Part shown: positions 9,400 to 19,083 of the stretch, in pieces
How positions within the stretch are numbered: position 1 is the first letter of the stretch
Layout: each line of letters begins with the position of its first letter
NCBI GenBank assembly: GCA_030681895.1
Contig: JAUXRI010000225.1
Span: 59,078-123,077 of the forward strand
Length of the DNA stretch: 64,000 nt
From: Myxococcales bacterium
GTDB taxonomy: Bacteria > Myxococcota > Myxococcia > Myxococcales > Myxococcaceae
Direction: 5' to 3'
Made by a program: the position numbers and the translations under genes
Notes under the pieces: generated by a model
Database searches by the model: none
Told to the model about the DNA's origin: nothing
What the model saw: the letters and a program-made list of their open reading frames with translations, nothing else

Positions 9400-9836
9400 A
9401 GACGCTGACCCTCGTGGTGTTCGCAGTGCTGCTGTCGGCAGGCTGCCTCAGCGACAACCGAGCCTCCCGTGACCGCGGCGCGGCTGGCTTCTTCGAGAAC
9501 GTGCCGGTGTACCCGGCGCCGAAGGTCCAGCGGTGCGCGAAGTTCAAGAAGGGTGGCAACGCCGCCGCTGCCTGCGACGAAGCGAAGTACCTCGCCGAGA
9601 TCTACGTGCGCCGGCTCTCGTCGGGTGACGAGGTGTGCCTCGAGGGCGGCTTCGGAGATCGGCCCCTCGCCTCGTGCCTGGCGCGCGCCTCGGTCGCCGA
9701 CACCGACACCAACCGGCTGCTCCTCGAGATTCGCAACGCGCAGCCCGGCTCGAAGTGGTTCAACAAAGAGTCGAATCAGTTCTGGTTCGAAGAGGGCGCG
9801 CTCGTCGACCTCTACCTCGCCGACCACGGCTACTGA
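9396..9836 (+). CDS. Small exported lipoprotein, unknown function
   Basis: A 146-residue protein with a lipoprotein signal ending in LSAGC (Cys17). The mature part is soluble with several Cys residues and an acidic C-terminus. I do not recognise a family. It overlaps the PilZ gene by 4 bp, so the two are almost certainly cotranslated. This suggests an envelope protein linked to c-di-GMP signalling, but that is inference from position only. Confidence 0.7.
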   Translation: MKTLTLVVFAVLLSAGCLSDNRASRDRGAAGFFENVPVYPAPKVQRCAKFKKGGNAAAACDEAKYLAEIYVRRLSSGDEVCLEGGFGDRPLASCLARASVADTDTNRLLLEIRNAQPGSKWFNKESNQFWFEEGALVDLYLADHGY

Positions 9837-9902
9837 GCGGCAGGCTGACTCTTCGGCTGGGCTTGCGTTGAGCGTCGAGGCGCGCGCGGCCATACTCGCG
9901 TC

Positions 9903-10505
9903 GTGGCCTTCTACGACCCGCTGGTGAACGCACTGTCGCCCTCGAAGCTGAAGTCGCTGGCGAACGAGCGCCTCTCGGACCTCATCGACAAAGAAGCGAT
10001 ACGCGCGCGAGCGTCGCTCGAGGAATTGCAGCAACGCTACCCGTCGGCGGGTCCACGCGAGCTCTCGCAGCGGCTCATCGACTCGAAGAAGCAGGTCGCC
10101 AGCATGTTGGGTGGCGTCACCGGCATCTTCGGCGCCGTCACCGTGCCGGTCGACCTCATCGGCATGGTGTACCTGCAGCTCGTGCTGCTGGTGGAGGTCG
10201 GCACCGTGTTCAAGGCCGACTTCAAGAACGAGCGCGGCAAGAAGGACGTGCTCGACCTCTTTGGCTACGCGAACGGCATCGGCCCCGTGCAGCGCGCGAG
10301 CCCCAAGGTGCTGGGCAGTCTGGCGGCGATGGTGCTGACGAAGACGGGCCTCAAGGCCATCGGTCGCGCCATGCCGCTCGTCGCCGCCCCCATCTCGGCG
10401 TACCTCAACAACCAGCACATTCAGCGCGTCGGTGACTCGGCGATTCGGCACTACGACGGGTGGGTGCACGCGCACGAGAAGTCGAAGAAGGCTTCGGGGA
10501 GCTGA
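9903..10505 (+). CDS. EcsC-family protein
   Basis: A 200-residue protein with the EcsC-like core: an N-terminal amphipathic region, a Gly/Val-rich hydrophobic segment (about 65-100) suited to membrane association, and a second hydrophobic stretch (about 140-170). EcsC was named from the Bacillus Ecs ABC-exporter locus, but its biochemical role is not established, and no ecsA or ecsB is near. The start is GTG. It is followed by a GC-rich hairpin and a 16-bp palindrome before the next gene, so transcription may end or be controlled there. Confidence 0.7.
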   Translation: MAFYDPLVNALSPSKLKSLANERLSDLIDKEAIRARASLEELQQRYPSAGPRELSQRLIDSKKQVASMLGGVTGIFGAVTVPVDLIGMVYLQLVLLVEVGTVFKADFKNERGKKDVLDLFGYANGIGPVQRASPKVLGSLAAMVLTKTGLKAIGRAMPLVAAPISAYLNNQHIQRVGDSAIRHYDGWVHAHEKSKKASGS

Positions 10506-10543
10506 GCCGAGCGCGGCACGGTTGCGCTTCCGCCGGAGGCGCG

Positions 10544-10559
10544 AGTCTCGTACGAGACT
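10544..10559. promoter_or_regulatory. Perfect 16-bp palindrome upstream of membrane TPR-like gene
   Basis: Seven bases (AGTCTCG), a central TA and the exact inverse (CGAGACT) make a perfect palindrome. A further half-site copy, CGAGACT, follows at 10561-10567. An 8-bp GC hairpin (10524-10542) lies just before. The palindrome ends 27 bp before the ATG at 10587. It may be an operator for the downstream gene or part of a termination region for the EcsC gene; there is no U-tract, which favours an operator. Confidence 0.4.
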
Positions 10560-10586
10560 GCGAGACTTCACCGGCGGGGGGCCTTC

Positions 10587-11366
10587 ATGTTTCTGAAGAA
10601 GTACGTCGCGCTGTACATGGTGGCCTTCGGGGCGGTCCTGCTGCTCACGCAGGTCGTGATGCCGCGCATCATCCCGCCGAGCACTGACGAGTCGGCCGGG
10701 TTCGTCGGACCGATGCTCTCGCAGTTCGTGCCGATGCTGGTGCTGTTCGTCGTCTTCGTGACGCTCCTGTCGAAGAGCCGCAAACACCTCGCCGTCGTCA
10801 CCGAGGCGGAGCGGCTGCTCCAACAAGGACGAAACGCGCAGGCCCGCGAGCTGTTCCAGCAGTACCGCCAGCAGAATCCGAAGCATGGCTTCGGCGCCAT
10901 CAAGCTCGGCATCGCCCACTCGAGGTTGTGGAAGTTGAAGGAGGCGCTCGAGGAGCTCCACGCCGGGCAAGCGTTGGGGGCGGGTGAGCTCGCGTCCGTC
11001 GCGTTCGAGCACGAGGCCTTCGTGAAGGCGGTGCTGGGTGACGTGGCTGGCGCGCGCGCCGCACTCCAGGCCGTGCCCGCTGGTCGTGGTGACCCCCGCT
11101 ACGCGACGCTCATCGCGGCGGTGCTCGAGGTGCGCGCGGGCGACTTCGCAGGCGCGCGGAGCCGGCTGGGCTCGTTCGACGCGAAACAACTGCCCGGCGT
11201 GCTGGGCGCGTTCGTGCGCGCGCTCGAGGCCTGGGCCATCGAAGCGCTGACTGGAGAGCTGCGCCACGTCGACCGCGTCGCGTTGTTCGGCGAGACGGGC
11301 CCTGAGGCGCTGCGGGCTGCGTGGCCGGAGTTCGTCGCGTTCGTCGAGCGAGCCCCGCTCAGCTGA
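10587..11366 (+). CDS. Two-helix membrane protein with TPR-like domain
   Basis: A 259-residue protein. Two transmembrane helices (about 7-25 and 47-65) are followed by a soluble region with TPR-like helical pairs: the pattern of 'EAERLLQQGRNAQARELF' and later Ala-rich repeats to about residue 200. The topology suggests a protein anchored in the inner membrane that displays a scaffold domain. I cannot name a family. It ends 10 bp before the end of the convergent mtgA gene. Confidence 0.65.
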   Translation: MFLKKYVALYMVAFGAVLLLTQVVMPRIIPPSTDESAGFVGPMLSQFVPMLVLFVVFVTLLSKSRKHLAVVTEAERLLQQGRNAQARELFQQYRQQNPKHGFGAIKLGIAHSRLWKLKEALEELHAGQALGAGELASVAFEHEAFVKAVLGDVAGARAALQAVPAGRGDPRYATLIAAVLEVRAGDFAGARSRLGSFDAKQLPGVLGAFVRALEAWAIEALTGELRHVDRVALFGETGPEALRAAWPEFVAFVERAPLS

Positions 11367-11376
11367 CTCTCGGCGC

Positions 11377-12108
11377 TCAGCGCACCTCGTCGAGCCAGTG
11401 CGGGCCCAGCGCGCGTGACTGCTCCACCACCCAGGCGGCGCGCGCCTTCACCACGTCGCTCGGGTTCTTCACGCTGCGCTTCTTCGGTGACGGCAACACC
11501 GCCGCCAACAACGCCGCTTCTTCCACCGTCACCTGCTTCGCGCTCTTCCCATAGAACGTCCGGCACGCCGCCTCGACGCCGTACACGCCGTCTCCGAACT
11601 CGGCCACGTTGAGGTGCACCTCGAGGATACGCGCCTTGGGCCACAGCACCTCGAGCATCACGGTCAGCCCGGCCTCGAGCGCCTTGCGCACGAACGACTG
11701 CCCGCGCCAGAGGAACAGGTTCTTCGCCACCTGCTGCGTCAGCGTGCTCGCGCCGCGCGTCGACTTGCCCTCGAAGCGGTCCTCGACGGCGTCCGCGATG
11801 GCCTCGACGTCGAAGCCGAAGTGCTGTGGGAACTTCTGGTCCTCCGAGGCGACGACGGCGAGCTGAAGGGCAGGGGCGATGCGCTCGAGCGGCACCCACT
11901 GCTGCTTCAGCGTGAAGCGCTTTTCGCCCTCCGTCGACGCCTCGAGCCGGCGCGCCAGCATGAACGCGGTGGTGGGCGGGTCGACGAAGCGGAAGAGCAG
12001 GAGCAGCACCACCAGCCCGGCGAAGCCGATGGCGAGCGCGTGGACGAGCCACCTCAGCACCCGACGCGGCCAGTGCTTCGTCGCGCCTGCCGCCTTCGCC
12101 TTCTTCAC
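11377..12108 (-). CDS. mtgA: Monofunctional peptidoglycan glycosyltransferase
   Basis: A 243-residue GT51 enzyme that polymerises lipid II into glycan strands without a transpeptidase domain. A single N-terminal transmembrane helix (about 18-40) anchors it in the inner membrane. The catalytic motif EDQKFPQHFGFD sits at residues 89-100 with the key Glu89, and the GAST-LTQQ-KN-FL and RK-KE-type motifs follow. The length is normal for MtgA. I chose the GTG at 12108 because it overlaps the upstream rhodanese stop by 4 bp; longer in-frame starts would run through that gene. Confidence 0.9.
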   Translation of the reverse strand: MKKAKAAGATKHWPRRVLRWLVHALAIGFAGLVVLLLLFRFVDPPTTAFMLARRLEASTEGEKRFTLKQQWVPLERIAPALQLAVVASEDQKFPQHFGFDVEAIADAVEDRFEGKSTRGASTLTQQVAKNLFLWRGQSFVRKALEAGLTVMLEVLWPKARILEVHLNVAEFGDGVYGVEAACRTFYGKSAKQVTVEEAALLAAVLPSPKKRSVKNPSDVVKARAAWVVEQSRALGPHWLDEVR

Positions 12109-12458
12109 TTCTCGGTCTTCAGGCCCGCCTGGTTCCACGCCATCATGCCGCCGACGAGGTTCATCACCTTGCCGAAGCCCAGCCGCGAGAGGGCCTGCGC
12201 GGCCTGTCCCGAGCGGCCGCCGCTCCGGCACACCATGAGGAACTCGTCACCCTTGTTCCACGTCACGGCCTGGGCCGGCACCGAGGCCAGCGGCACCAGC
12301 GTCGCCCCGGCAATGTGGCCGAGCTCACCGACGAACTCGTGCGGTTCCCGGACGTCGATGATGCGCAGGGTGGCTGGGGCCGGAAGCGGCAGCTCCGTCA
12401 CCTGGAGGTCCTTGTGGCCAGCGGGGTTGGGTCTGGCGGTCGAGTCGAAGAGCGACAT
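12105..12458 (-). CDS. Single-domain rhodanese
   Basis: A 117-residue rhodanese-like sulfurtransferase. The active-site loop is CRSGGRSG with nucleophile Cys77, and the DVREPHEF motif (35-42) is typical of GlpE/PspE-like single-domain rhodaneses. No signal peptide is seen, so it is likely cytoplasmic. The ATG at 12458 gives the usual length. It is the first gene of a two-gene unit with mtgA (4-bp overlap) and is divergent from the FHA gene, with 77 bp between the starts. Confidence 0.87.
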   Translation of the reverse strand: MSLFDSTARPNPAGHKDLQVTELPLPAPATLRIIDVREPHEFVGELGHIAGATLVPLASVPAQAVTWNKGDEFLMVCRSGGRSGQAAQALSRLGFGKVMNLVGGMMAWNQAGLKTEK

Positions 12459-12535
12459 GGCTGTTCCACATGCGGCCCCTGTGTCGAAAACACAAGTTCG
12501 ACAGCGGTCGACGGGGCGATAAGGTCGGACACGCA

Positions 12536-13318
<783 letters not shown>

Positions 13319-13327
13319 CGCGGCGCC

Positions 13328-14461
13328 TCAGCGCACTTCGCGTCCGAGGCTGTCTCTCGTTTGAGTCGCCTTCAGCCGCTCTGCGACTTCCATCGCCTGC
13401 GCCAGCTCGAGCTCGGTGACGAGGCCGAGGAAGACGCCGCCACGCATCACGGCCGCCGCGCGAACGTCGGCGCGCTGCATCTTCGAGCGGGCGTCATCGA
13501 GCGTGTCGAATGGGTCGACCGTCGGCACGTCACGCACCAGCACCGACGAGACGAAGCCCCACGCGCCCTTCGTCATGGCCGCCTGGAGCAGGTCTTCTCG
13601 TCGCGCGACGCCGACCAGCCGCCCGCCGAGCTCGACCGCGAAGACGGGGAGCGGCGACACCATCAACGTCTGCATGGCCTGACCCAGCGTGGTGCCGGGC
13701 TCGAAGCGTGGCGCGTACGGCGTCACGACGTCGCCCGCGCGAATCAACGACAACACCCGGTTCACCTTCGCCTCGCGCACTTCGGCGCCGGCGCCGAAGA
13801 ACACCACCACCGCGATGAACGGCAGCATGGGCGTGGTGTTGGGCACGAAGGCGTAGAGGGCGATGAAGCCCACCGCCACGACGCGCGCCACCACGGCTGC
13901 GATGCGCGTCGCCTGCTCGGGCGCGAAGACGTACGAGAGCGTCGCGCGCAAGACGCGGCCACCGTCCATCGGGAGGGCGGGCAGCATGTTGAACGCGGCG
14001 AGGGCGAGGTTGGCGGGGATGAGCAGCACCCAGATGTGCTCAGCGCGCGGCGGCTCACGCAGCAACGTGAGCTTGGCGGCGTCGTACGCTTCGTGGCCCA
14101 GCACGACGGCGGTGCCCCAGAAGATCGCCGCGAGCACCACGTTCACGGCGGGGCCGGCGATGGCGATGAGCAGCTCCTGGGTGGGCGTCTTCGGCCGGTC
14201 CTTCAAGATGGCGACGCCGCCGATGGGCGTGAGCGTGATGTCGGTGACGGGAATGCCGAAGGCCTTCGCGACGAGCGAGTGGCCCAGCTCATGGAGCGCG
14301 ATGCACGCGAAGATGAGCAGCGACATGCCCGCGCCGAAGAGCGCTCCGCGTGCGCCCCACATCAGCCACGGCCAGGCGCCGAGGCCCAGCACCAACACGA
14401 AGGACGCGTGCAGGTTGATGTCGATGCCGGCGACGGTGGCGACCCGAAGGGAGTACTTCAT
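13328..14461 (-). CDS. Site-2 protease (M50) with CBS domains
   Basis: A 377-residue intramembrane metalloprotease. The zinc motif HELGH is at residues 57-61 and the second metal-ligand motif NMLPALPMDGGR near 167, each in a hydrophobic helix; about five or six transmembrane helices span residues 10-230. Two CBS modules make up the C-terminal part (about 240-365). This is the SpoIVFB-like M50B class, in which CBS domains sense adenine nucleotides. Typical substrates are membrane-bound anti-sigma factors or pro-transcription factors; none is evident here. It ends 10 bp from the convergent FHA gene. Confidence 0.9.
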   Translation of the reverse strand: MKYSLRVATVAGIDINLHASFVLVLGLGAWPWLMWGARGALFGAGMSLLIFACIALHELGHSLVAKAFGIPVTDITLTPIGGVAILKDRPKTPTQELLIAIAGPAVNVVLAAIFWGTAVVLGHEAYDAAKLTLLREPPRAEHIWVLLIPANLALAAFNMLPALPMDGGRVLRATLSYVFAPEQATRIAAVVARVVAVGFIALYAFVPNTTPMLPFIAVVVFFGAGAEVREAKVNRVLSLIRAGDVVTPYAPRFEPGTTLGQAMQTLMVSPLPVFAVELGGRLVGVARREDLLQAAMTKGAWGFVSSVLVRDVPTVDPFDTLDDARSKMQRADVRAAAVMRGGVFLGLVTELELAQAMEVAERLKATQTRDSLGREVR

Positions 14462-14581
14462 GGCTCACCTCAATAACCATCGCCCGGCCGGCGCCTGCGG
14501 CAGAGACTCCTCGAACGGTCAGCTCGAGGGCTCCTTCCGACGCCTCAGCATGCAGCGCAACCCGGCCGGAGTGCCACTGCC

Positions 14582-16495
14582 TCAGCGCGGGTCGATGGCG
14601 ACGTCCATCATCGGGAAGACGCGCTCGCCGGCCATCACCTGGCTGGTGAAGACGCCGAGGTACGGCACCTTCTTGAGGAGCGGCCCGGCGACTGACGCGG
14701 CGAGTGCCTTCTGCACGAGCGCCGCCGAGGCCTGAAGGAGCGCGCCGTCGGCTTCGGTGTCGTCGTTCTCGAGCAGCGCCTCGAGCACCGTCTTCTTCTG
14801 CGTGAAGAGCTCGAGCTTCACCGACTCGTCGGCGCCGAGGTTGGCCTTCTCTTTGCCGAGTGCGATGGCCGTCTCCATGCCGCCGAGCCGATCGATGAGG
14901 CCCTTCTCGAGCGCTTCGTCACCCATCCACGTGCGGCCCTGCGCGAACGGCTCGAGCTCGTCGTACGTCTTGCCGCGGCCCTTTGCGGCGAGCTCGACGA
15001 ACCGTTTGTACGAGACGAACAGGTTGGCGTCGAAGGCCTTGGCCTCGTCGTCGGTCATCTTGCGCGCGCCGATGACGGCGTCGGCGTGGGTGCCGGCCTT
15101 GAACGTCTCGTTGTTCAGCTCGAGCTTTTCGTAGAGCGGCCCGAGGTTCGGCACGACGGCGAAGATGCCGATGCTGCCGGTGTACGTCGACGGGTGCGCG
15201 ACGATGGCGGTCGCATCCATCGAGACCCAGTAGCCGCCCGACGCCGCGACGTCGGACATCGAGACGATGACGGGCTTCTTCGCGCGCGCCTTCTCGACCT
15301 CGCGCCGCACGTAGTCGCAGCCAAGGCCCGCGCCACCAGGAGAGTCGACGCGGAAGATGATGGCCTTCACGTCTTCGTCCTCCACGGCCTTGCGCAGCGA
15401 CTTGATGATGGCGTCGGAGCCCTGCGAGGCGCCGCCAGAGAACGGGTCGACGCCGCCCTTGCCCGCGACGATGAGGCCCACCGAGTAGATGAGCGCGAAG
15501 GTGTGTTTGCCCTCGGTGAGGCCGGCGGCCTTGCCGCTGACCGAGCGGTACTTGCCGGCCGAGATGAACTTCACCTTGTCGGTGGCCTTGAGGCCCGTGC
15601 GCGTGCGCAGGTCGTCTTCCACCTCGTCCCAGTAGGCGACCTGGTCGATGAGCTTCTTCTCGAGCGCCCAGTCAGACTTCTCGCCGGCTTCTTCGACGAG
15701 GGCCTTCACCTGCTCGACGTCGAGCTTGCGGTGCAGCGCGACGGCGTCGACGAAGTGCGCGAAGCCGCGCGCGAGGTTGCCGCTGATCATCTCTTTCACC
15801 GGCTCGGTGAAGGCCTTGCGGCCGAACTGCTCGCCCGACCCCGACTTGTACTTTCCGTAGCGGAAGTACTGCACCTCGATGCCCAGCTTCTCGAGCATGC
15901 CGGGGTAGTGCGCGAGGTCGGTCGCGAAGCCGTTGAACTCGAAGCGCGAGTCCTTCGGCATCACGATTTTGTCGGCGGCGATGGCGAGTGAGTACTCGCG
16001 CTCGGTCATGAACTCGCTCCACGCGATGACGAACTTGCCGCTCTTCTTGAAGGCGACGAGCGCGTCGCGGAGCTCTTCGATCTTCGCGGGCCCGACGGCC
16101 AGCGGCGCGAGCTCGACCACCACGCCTTTGATGCGCTTGTCGGCGGCGGCCTTCTTCAGGTTGAAGACGTGCTGGTTGATGGTGACGGGCTTGGCGCCGA
16201 AGAGCTCGTCGAGGCCTTCTGACTGCACGTACTCGGGGATCTCTCCCGACAACGTCAGCTTGAGCACGGCGCCGTCATCGACCGACGCCGACGCCCCAGC
16301 GCCTGCGAGGAGCGCGGTGCCTCCGATGGCGAGCAGGACGAACGCGCCGCAGCCGATGAAGAGCACGGGCGTGGACGACTTCTTCGGCCTCGCGGCAGTC
16401 GGAGGCACGCCGACGGGGCGCGGGGGCTGCGACGGGAAGGGCGGCTGAGGGAGCGGCGCGGGCGTGTTCGAGTCGGGCGAGACGGGGTCGCTCAT
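14582..16495 (-). CDS. sppA: Signal peptide peptidase SppA, 67-kDa type
   Basis: A 637-residue S49 peptidase that degrades cleaved signal peptides. One transmembrane helix (about 43-66) follows a Pro-rich cytoplasmic N-terminus. The duplicated S49 architecture is complete: the catalytic Lys217 lies in GKYKSGS of the first repeat and the nucleophile Ser419 in AASGGYW of the second, as in E. coli SppA (K209/S409). The ATG at 16495 starts the protein just before the Pro-rich segment; a longer in-frame start at 16534 is possible. Confidence 0.92.
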   Translation of the reverse strand: MSDPVSPDSNTPAPLPQPPFPSQPPRPVGVPPTAARPKKSSTPVLFIGCGAFVLLAIGGTALLAGAGASASVDDGAVLKLTLSGEIPEYVQSEGLDELFGAKPVTINQHVFNLKKAAADKRIKGVVVELAPLAVGPAKIEELRDALVAFKKSGKFVIAWSEFMTEREYSLAIAADKIVMPKDSRFEFNGFATDLAHYPGMLEKLGIEVQYFRYGKYKSGSGEQFGRKAFTEPVKEMISGNLARGFAHFVDAVALHRKLDVEQVKALVEEAGEKSDWALEKKLIDQVAYWDEVEDDLRTRTGLKATDKVKFISAGKYRSVSGKAAGLTEGKHTFALIYSVGLIVAGKGGVDPFSGGASQGSDAIIKSLRKAVEDEDVKAIIFRVDSPGGAGLGCDYVRREVEKARAKKPVIVSMSDVAASGGYWVSMDATAIVAHPSTYTGSIGIFAVVPNLGPLYEKLELNNETFKAGTHADAVIGARKMTDDEAKAFDANLFVSYKRFVELAAKGRGKTYDELEPFAQGRTWMGDEALEKGLIDRLGGMETAIALGKEKANLGADESVKLELFTQKKTVLEALLENDDTEADGALLQASAALVQKALAASVAGPLLKKVPYLGVFTSQVMAGERVFPMMDVAIDPR

Positions 16496-16554
16496 AGGAG
16501 GTGAAGGCGTAGTGCCCGGCCCGACGCGGGGCAATCAGTCCTGCGAGGAAACGG

Positions 16555-16794
16555 TCAGGAGACGTCAGGGCTTGCCAGCGCGTCGTGCCCGTTCACGCGA
16601 CGCGACGACCCGCTCGAGCGACGCCTCGTCTTCGCGTCTTCAGGCACGAAGCACAGCGCGAGCCGCAGGTTCGTCTCGGCCGACTGCAGCAGCCCACGCG
16701 TCTCGTCTTCGGTGGCGGCCTTCGTGAGCAGCGCGAGCCGGTCGTTGGCCCCGCTGGGCATGCAGCGGGTCCCGTGGAACAGACTGGTCGACAT
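16555..16794 (-). CDS. Small hypothetical protein
   Basis: A 79-residue frame whose third codon positions are almost all G or C, as in neighbouring genes. This supports real coding, although no Shine-Dalgarno is seen. The middle part (about 14-55) is helical, Leu/Ala-rich and TPR-like. The C-terminus is basic and Ser-rich. I do not recognise a family. It ends 59 bp before sppA on the same strand. Confidence 0.45.
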   Translation of the reverse strand: MSTSLFHGTRCMPSGANDRLALLTKAATEDETRGLLQSAETNLRLALCFVPEDAKTRRRSSGSSRRVNGHDALASPDVS

Positions 16795-16935
16795 GAAGCA
16801 CGTTTCTGCAGGCAGGACTGAAGGAGTGAGACTCCAGGAACGGACTGCCGCTGCCGCCGAGGTGCCGCGGGCACACTCCCATGGCGCATCTTTCTTCGCG
16901 AACGGGCCCACGCTGAGTGGTCAGGTGGGTGAGCG

Positions 16936-17595
16936 ATGACGCTCGACCCAGCAGAACGGTTGGCCAGGCTCCTCGAGGCCGCTCGAGGCTGGCCACCGCC
17001 GACCCTCACGACTCCGTGGCCCGTGCTCTTTTCGGGCTGCCTCGCCGGGCTCCGGTGCGGGGTCGACGGCAGCGACAACGGCCCGCACCCCCTGATGGAG
17101 CGGCTGCGCGTGCTGCCGACGCTCCGGCTGGTCGCCTTCTGCCCCGAGGACGTGGCGCTCGGCACGCCTCGAGGCCTGCCCGACCTCACGGGTGGAGACG
17201 GGTTCGACGTGCTCGATGGACGCGCCCGTGTGCTCCTCGACGACGGGACGGATGTGACGGGTCCGCTCGTCAGCGCAGCTGAACGCATGGTCGACGTCGC
17301 GCAACGTGAGGCCGTGCGGTTCGCGGTGTTGATGGACATGAGCGCGGCGTGCGGCTCCCAGGTCATCTCTGATGGGCCGCGCCTCGTCGCTGTGAGGAAG
17401 TACCGCGTGGGGTTCGGCGTCGCCGCCGCGGCCCTCTTCCGTGCGGGGATTCCGGTTGTCGCGCAGCGCGATCATCGAACGCTCGACCACCTGTTGCAGC
17501 GGCTCGACCCCACGGGGCCTCGGCTCGACGCGCCCGTCGACCATCACGAGCGTGACTGGTACCGCGAGGCGTTTCCGTCAGCGCCGAAGCAGTGA
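16936..17595 (+). CDS. DUF523 family protein
   Basis: A 219-residue protein of the DUF523 type. Visible marks are the SGCLAGLRCGVDGS segment near residue 33, the FCPED-ALGTPRG segment near 68-80, and a later MSAACGS motif near 134; these Cys-containing motifs suggest metal or Fe-S binding. The biochemical role of the family is not settled. The last 18 bp overlap the end of the convergent GT22 gene. The usual Lys-Ala-Arg-Ser-Pro-Ser-Cys-Gly motif of DUF523 appears here in a changed form. Confidence 0.7.
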   Translation: MTLDPAERLARLLEAARGWPPPTLTTPWPVLFSGCLAGLRCGVDGSDNGPHPLMERLRVLPTLRLVAFCPEDVALGTPRGLPDLTGGDGFDVLDGRARVLLDDGTDVTGPLVSAAERMVDVAQREAVRFAVLMDMSAACGSQVISDGPRLVAVRKYRVGFGVAAAALFRAGIPVVAQRDHRTLDHLLQRLDPTGPRLDAPVDHHERDWYREAFPSAPKQ

Positions 17596-19041
17596 CTGGG
17601 AGCTGTGCGCGAGCGCGCGCGTGCGCTCGTCGAGCCAGGGCTCGAACGTCGGGTCCGTCACGCAGGGGCCTTCGTCGAGTCGCACCAACGACACGCCGTG
17701 GTCGGTCGCGATGACGGTGCCAGCCTCGGTCCCCTCCGCCGCGATGACGTAGTTGAAGAACCGCTGCTCCCTCGCGGGGAGCGGCGCCTCGTACAGCGGT
17801 ACGTTCCGGTGCAGGGCGAAGTACGCGAACGTCTTGCTGCGCTCGCCGGTGACGAGGCCAAGTCCACAGAGGTCTTCGCGGCCCGACGCCGCCATCAACA
17901 GCCGAGTGAGTGGACCACCCGCGTCATAGGCGCTCGCGTCGTCGTAGCGGCCGAGCTGCGTGAACGACAACGAGTGGAAGGTGACGACCGAGACGAAGCT
18001 CGTCACCAGCAGCCCGCTCAGCGCCAACACGCCGGCCCACTGGCGCCACGCCAGCACCTGCTCGATTCCCGCGGCCGCGGCGGCGCACAGCAGCGGCAGC
18101 ATGGGGACGATGAAGCGCAGCTCCTTGTGCGGCAAGGCGAGGTGACCCACGAGGAACAGCGCCGCCAGCACCACCACCGGCGTCGCGCGGCGAACGCCGA
18201 CGAGCCCGAGCACCGCCAGCAGCACCCAGTGGGCGCCGAGGCTCTTCACCAGGTACTTCGTGTAGAACGCCGGCGGCGCGGTGCCCCACTCGGCGGCGCG
18301 GCCCTCGACGAGGTTGAAGCGCAGGTACAGCAGCGCGGAGTGGAAGAAGCGCCCCCACGTCACCAGGTCGAGCAGCCCGTACACGAGCGCCCAACCGCAC
18401 AGCACCGCGAAGACGAGCCCCGCGTCACGCGTGCGTCGCTGAAGCAGCAAGCTGACGACCGCTCCCGCAGCGAAGAGCCCGCAGTGAATGCGCAACAGCA
18501 CCGCGAGGCCCAGCATCGACGCGCCGAGCACCACCTTCCGCCGCGTCGGCGTCTCGAGCAGCAGCGCGAGGCCCCACGTCACGGGCAATGCCGACGCCAC
18601 CTCGCTCATCGCGCGCGGCGAGAAGTAGATGGCCAGGCTCATCCACGAGAGGGCCGTCGCGCCCACCACCGCGCTCGGGAGCGAGCACCCCACCGCACGT
18701 GCGAGCCTCGCGACACCCAGCACCGTCAACACCGACGAGAGCGCGAAGCCGATGCGGATGAGCGGGACGTAGAGCGCGGGCTGGTCGAGGTGCACGAGCG
18801 CGAGGCCTTCGAGCACCAGCGCGATGAGCCCAGGCAGCAGCACGTTGCGCGCGCCGACGACGAACTCCCACGCTACCATCGAGTAGCCGAACGCCATGCG
18901 GTGCGCGGGCTCGAGTGATTGGTACACCTCGTCGGGCCAGTAGATGCCGTGGTCGTTCAGCGCGAGCCAGAGCCGCACGCCTGCACCCGAGACGAGCGCG
19001 ATGGCCAACAGGGCCTTCCACGGGCGGGTCGCCTGGAGCAC
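17578..19041 (-). CDS. GT22 mannosyltransferase-like membrane protein
   Basis: A 487-residue polytopic membrane protein with about ten transmembrane helices. The N-terminal loop after the first helix carries PDEVYQSLEPAHRMAFGY, the acidic motif of GT22 (Alg9/PIG-B-like) GT-C glycosyltransferases, and a later HKELRF motif (about residue 308) is also typical. Such enzymes use lipid-linked sugars, so it may modify a glycolipid or an exported protein. No sugar-synthesis genes are adjacent, so the acceptor is unknown. The first residues MLQATRPWK precede the first helix. Confidence 0.82.
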   Translation of the reverse strand: MLQATRPWKALLAIALVSGAGVRLWLALNDHGIYWPDEVYQSLEPAHRMAFGYSMVAWEFVVGARNVLLPGLIALVLEGLALVHLDQPALYVPLIRIGFALSSVLTVLGVARLARAVGCSLPSAVVGATALSWMSLAIYFSPRAMSEVASALPVTWGLALLLETPTRRKVVLGASMLGLAVLLRIHCGLFAAGAVVSLLLQRRTRDAGLVFAVLCGWALVYGLLDLVTWGRFFHSALLYLRFNLVEGRAAEWGTAPPAFYTKYLVKSLGAHWVLLAVLGLVGVRRATPVVVLAALFLVGHLALPHKELRFIVPMLPLLCAAAAAGIEQVLAWRQWAGVLALSGLLVTSFVSVVTFHSLSFTQLGRYDDASAYDAGGPLTRLLMAASGREDLCGLGLVTGERSKTFAYFALHRNVPLYEAPLPAREQRFFNYVIAAEGTEAGTVIATDHGVSLVRLDEGPCVTDPTFEPWLDERTRALAHSSQSLLRR

Positions 19042-19083
19042 GCGGGTGCTCTTTCACGAGAACGGGCGGCTGTCGCGAAAGCC

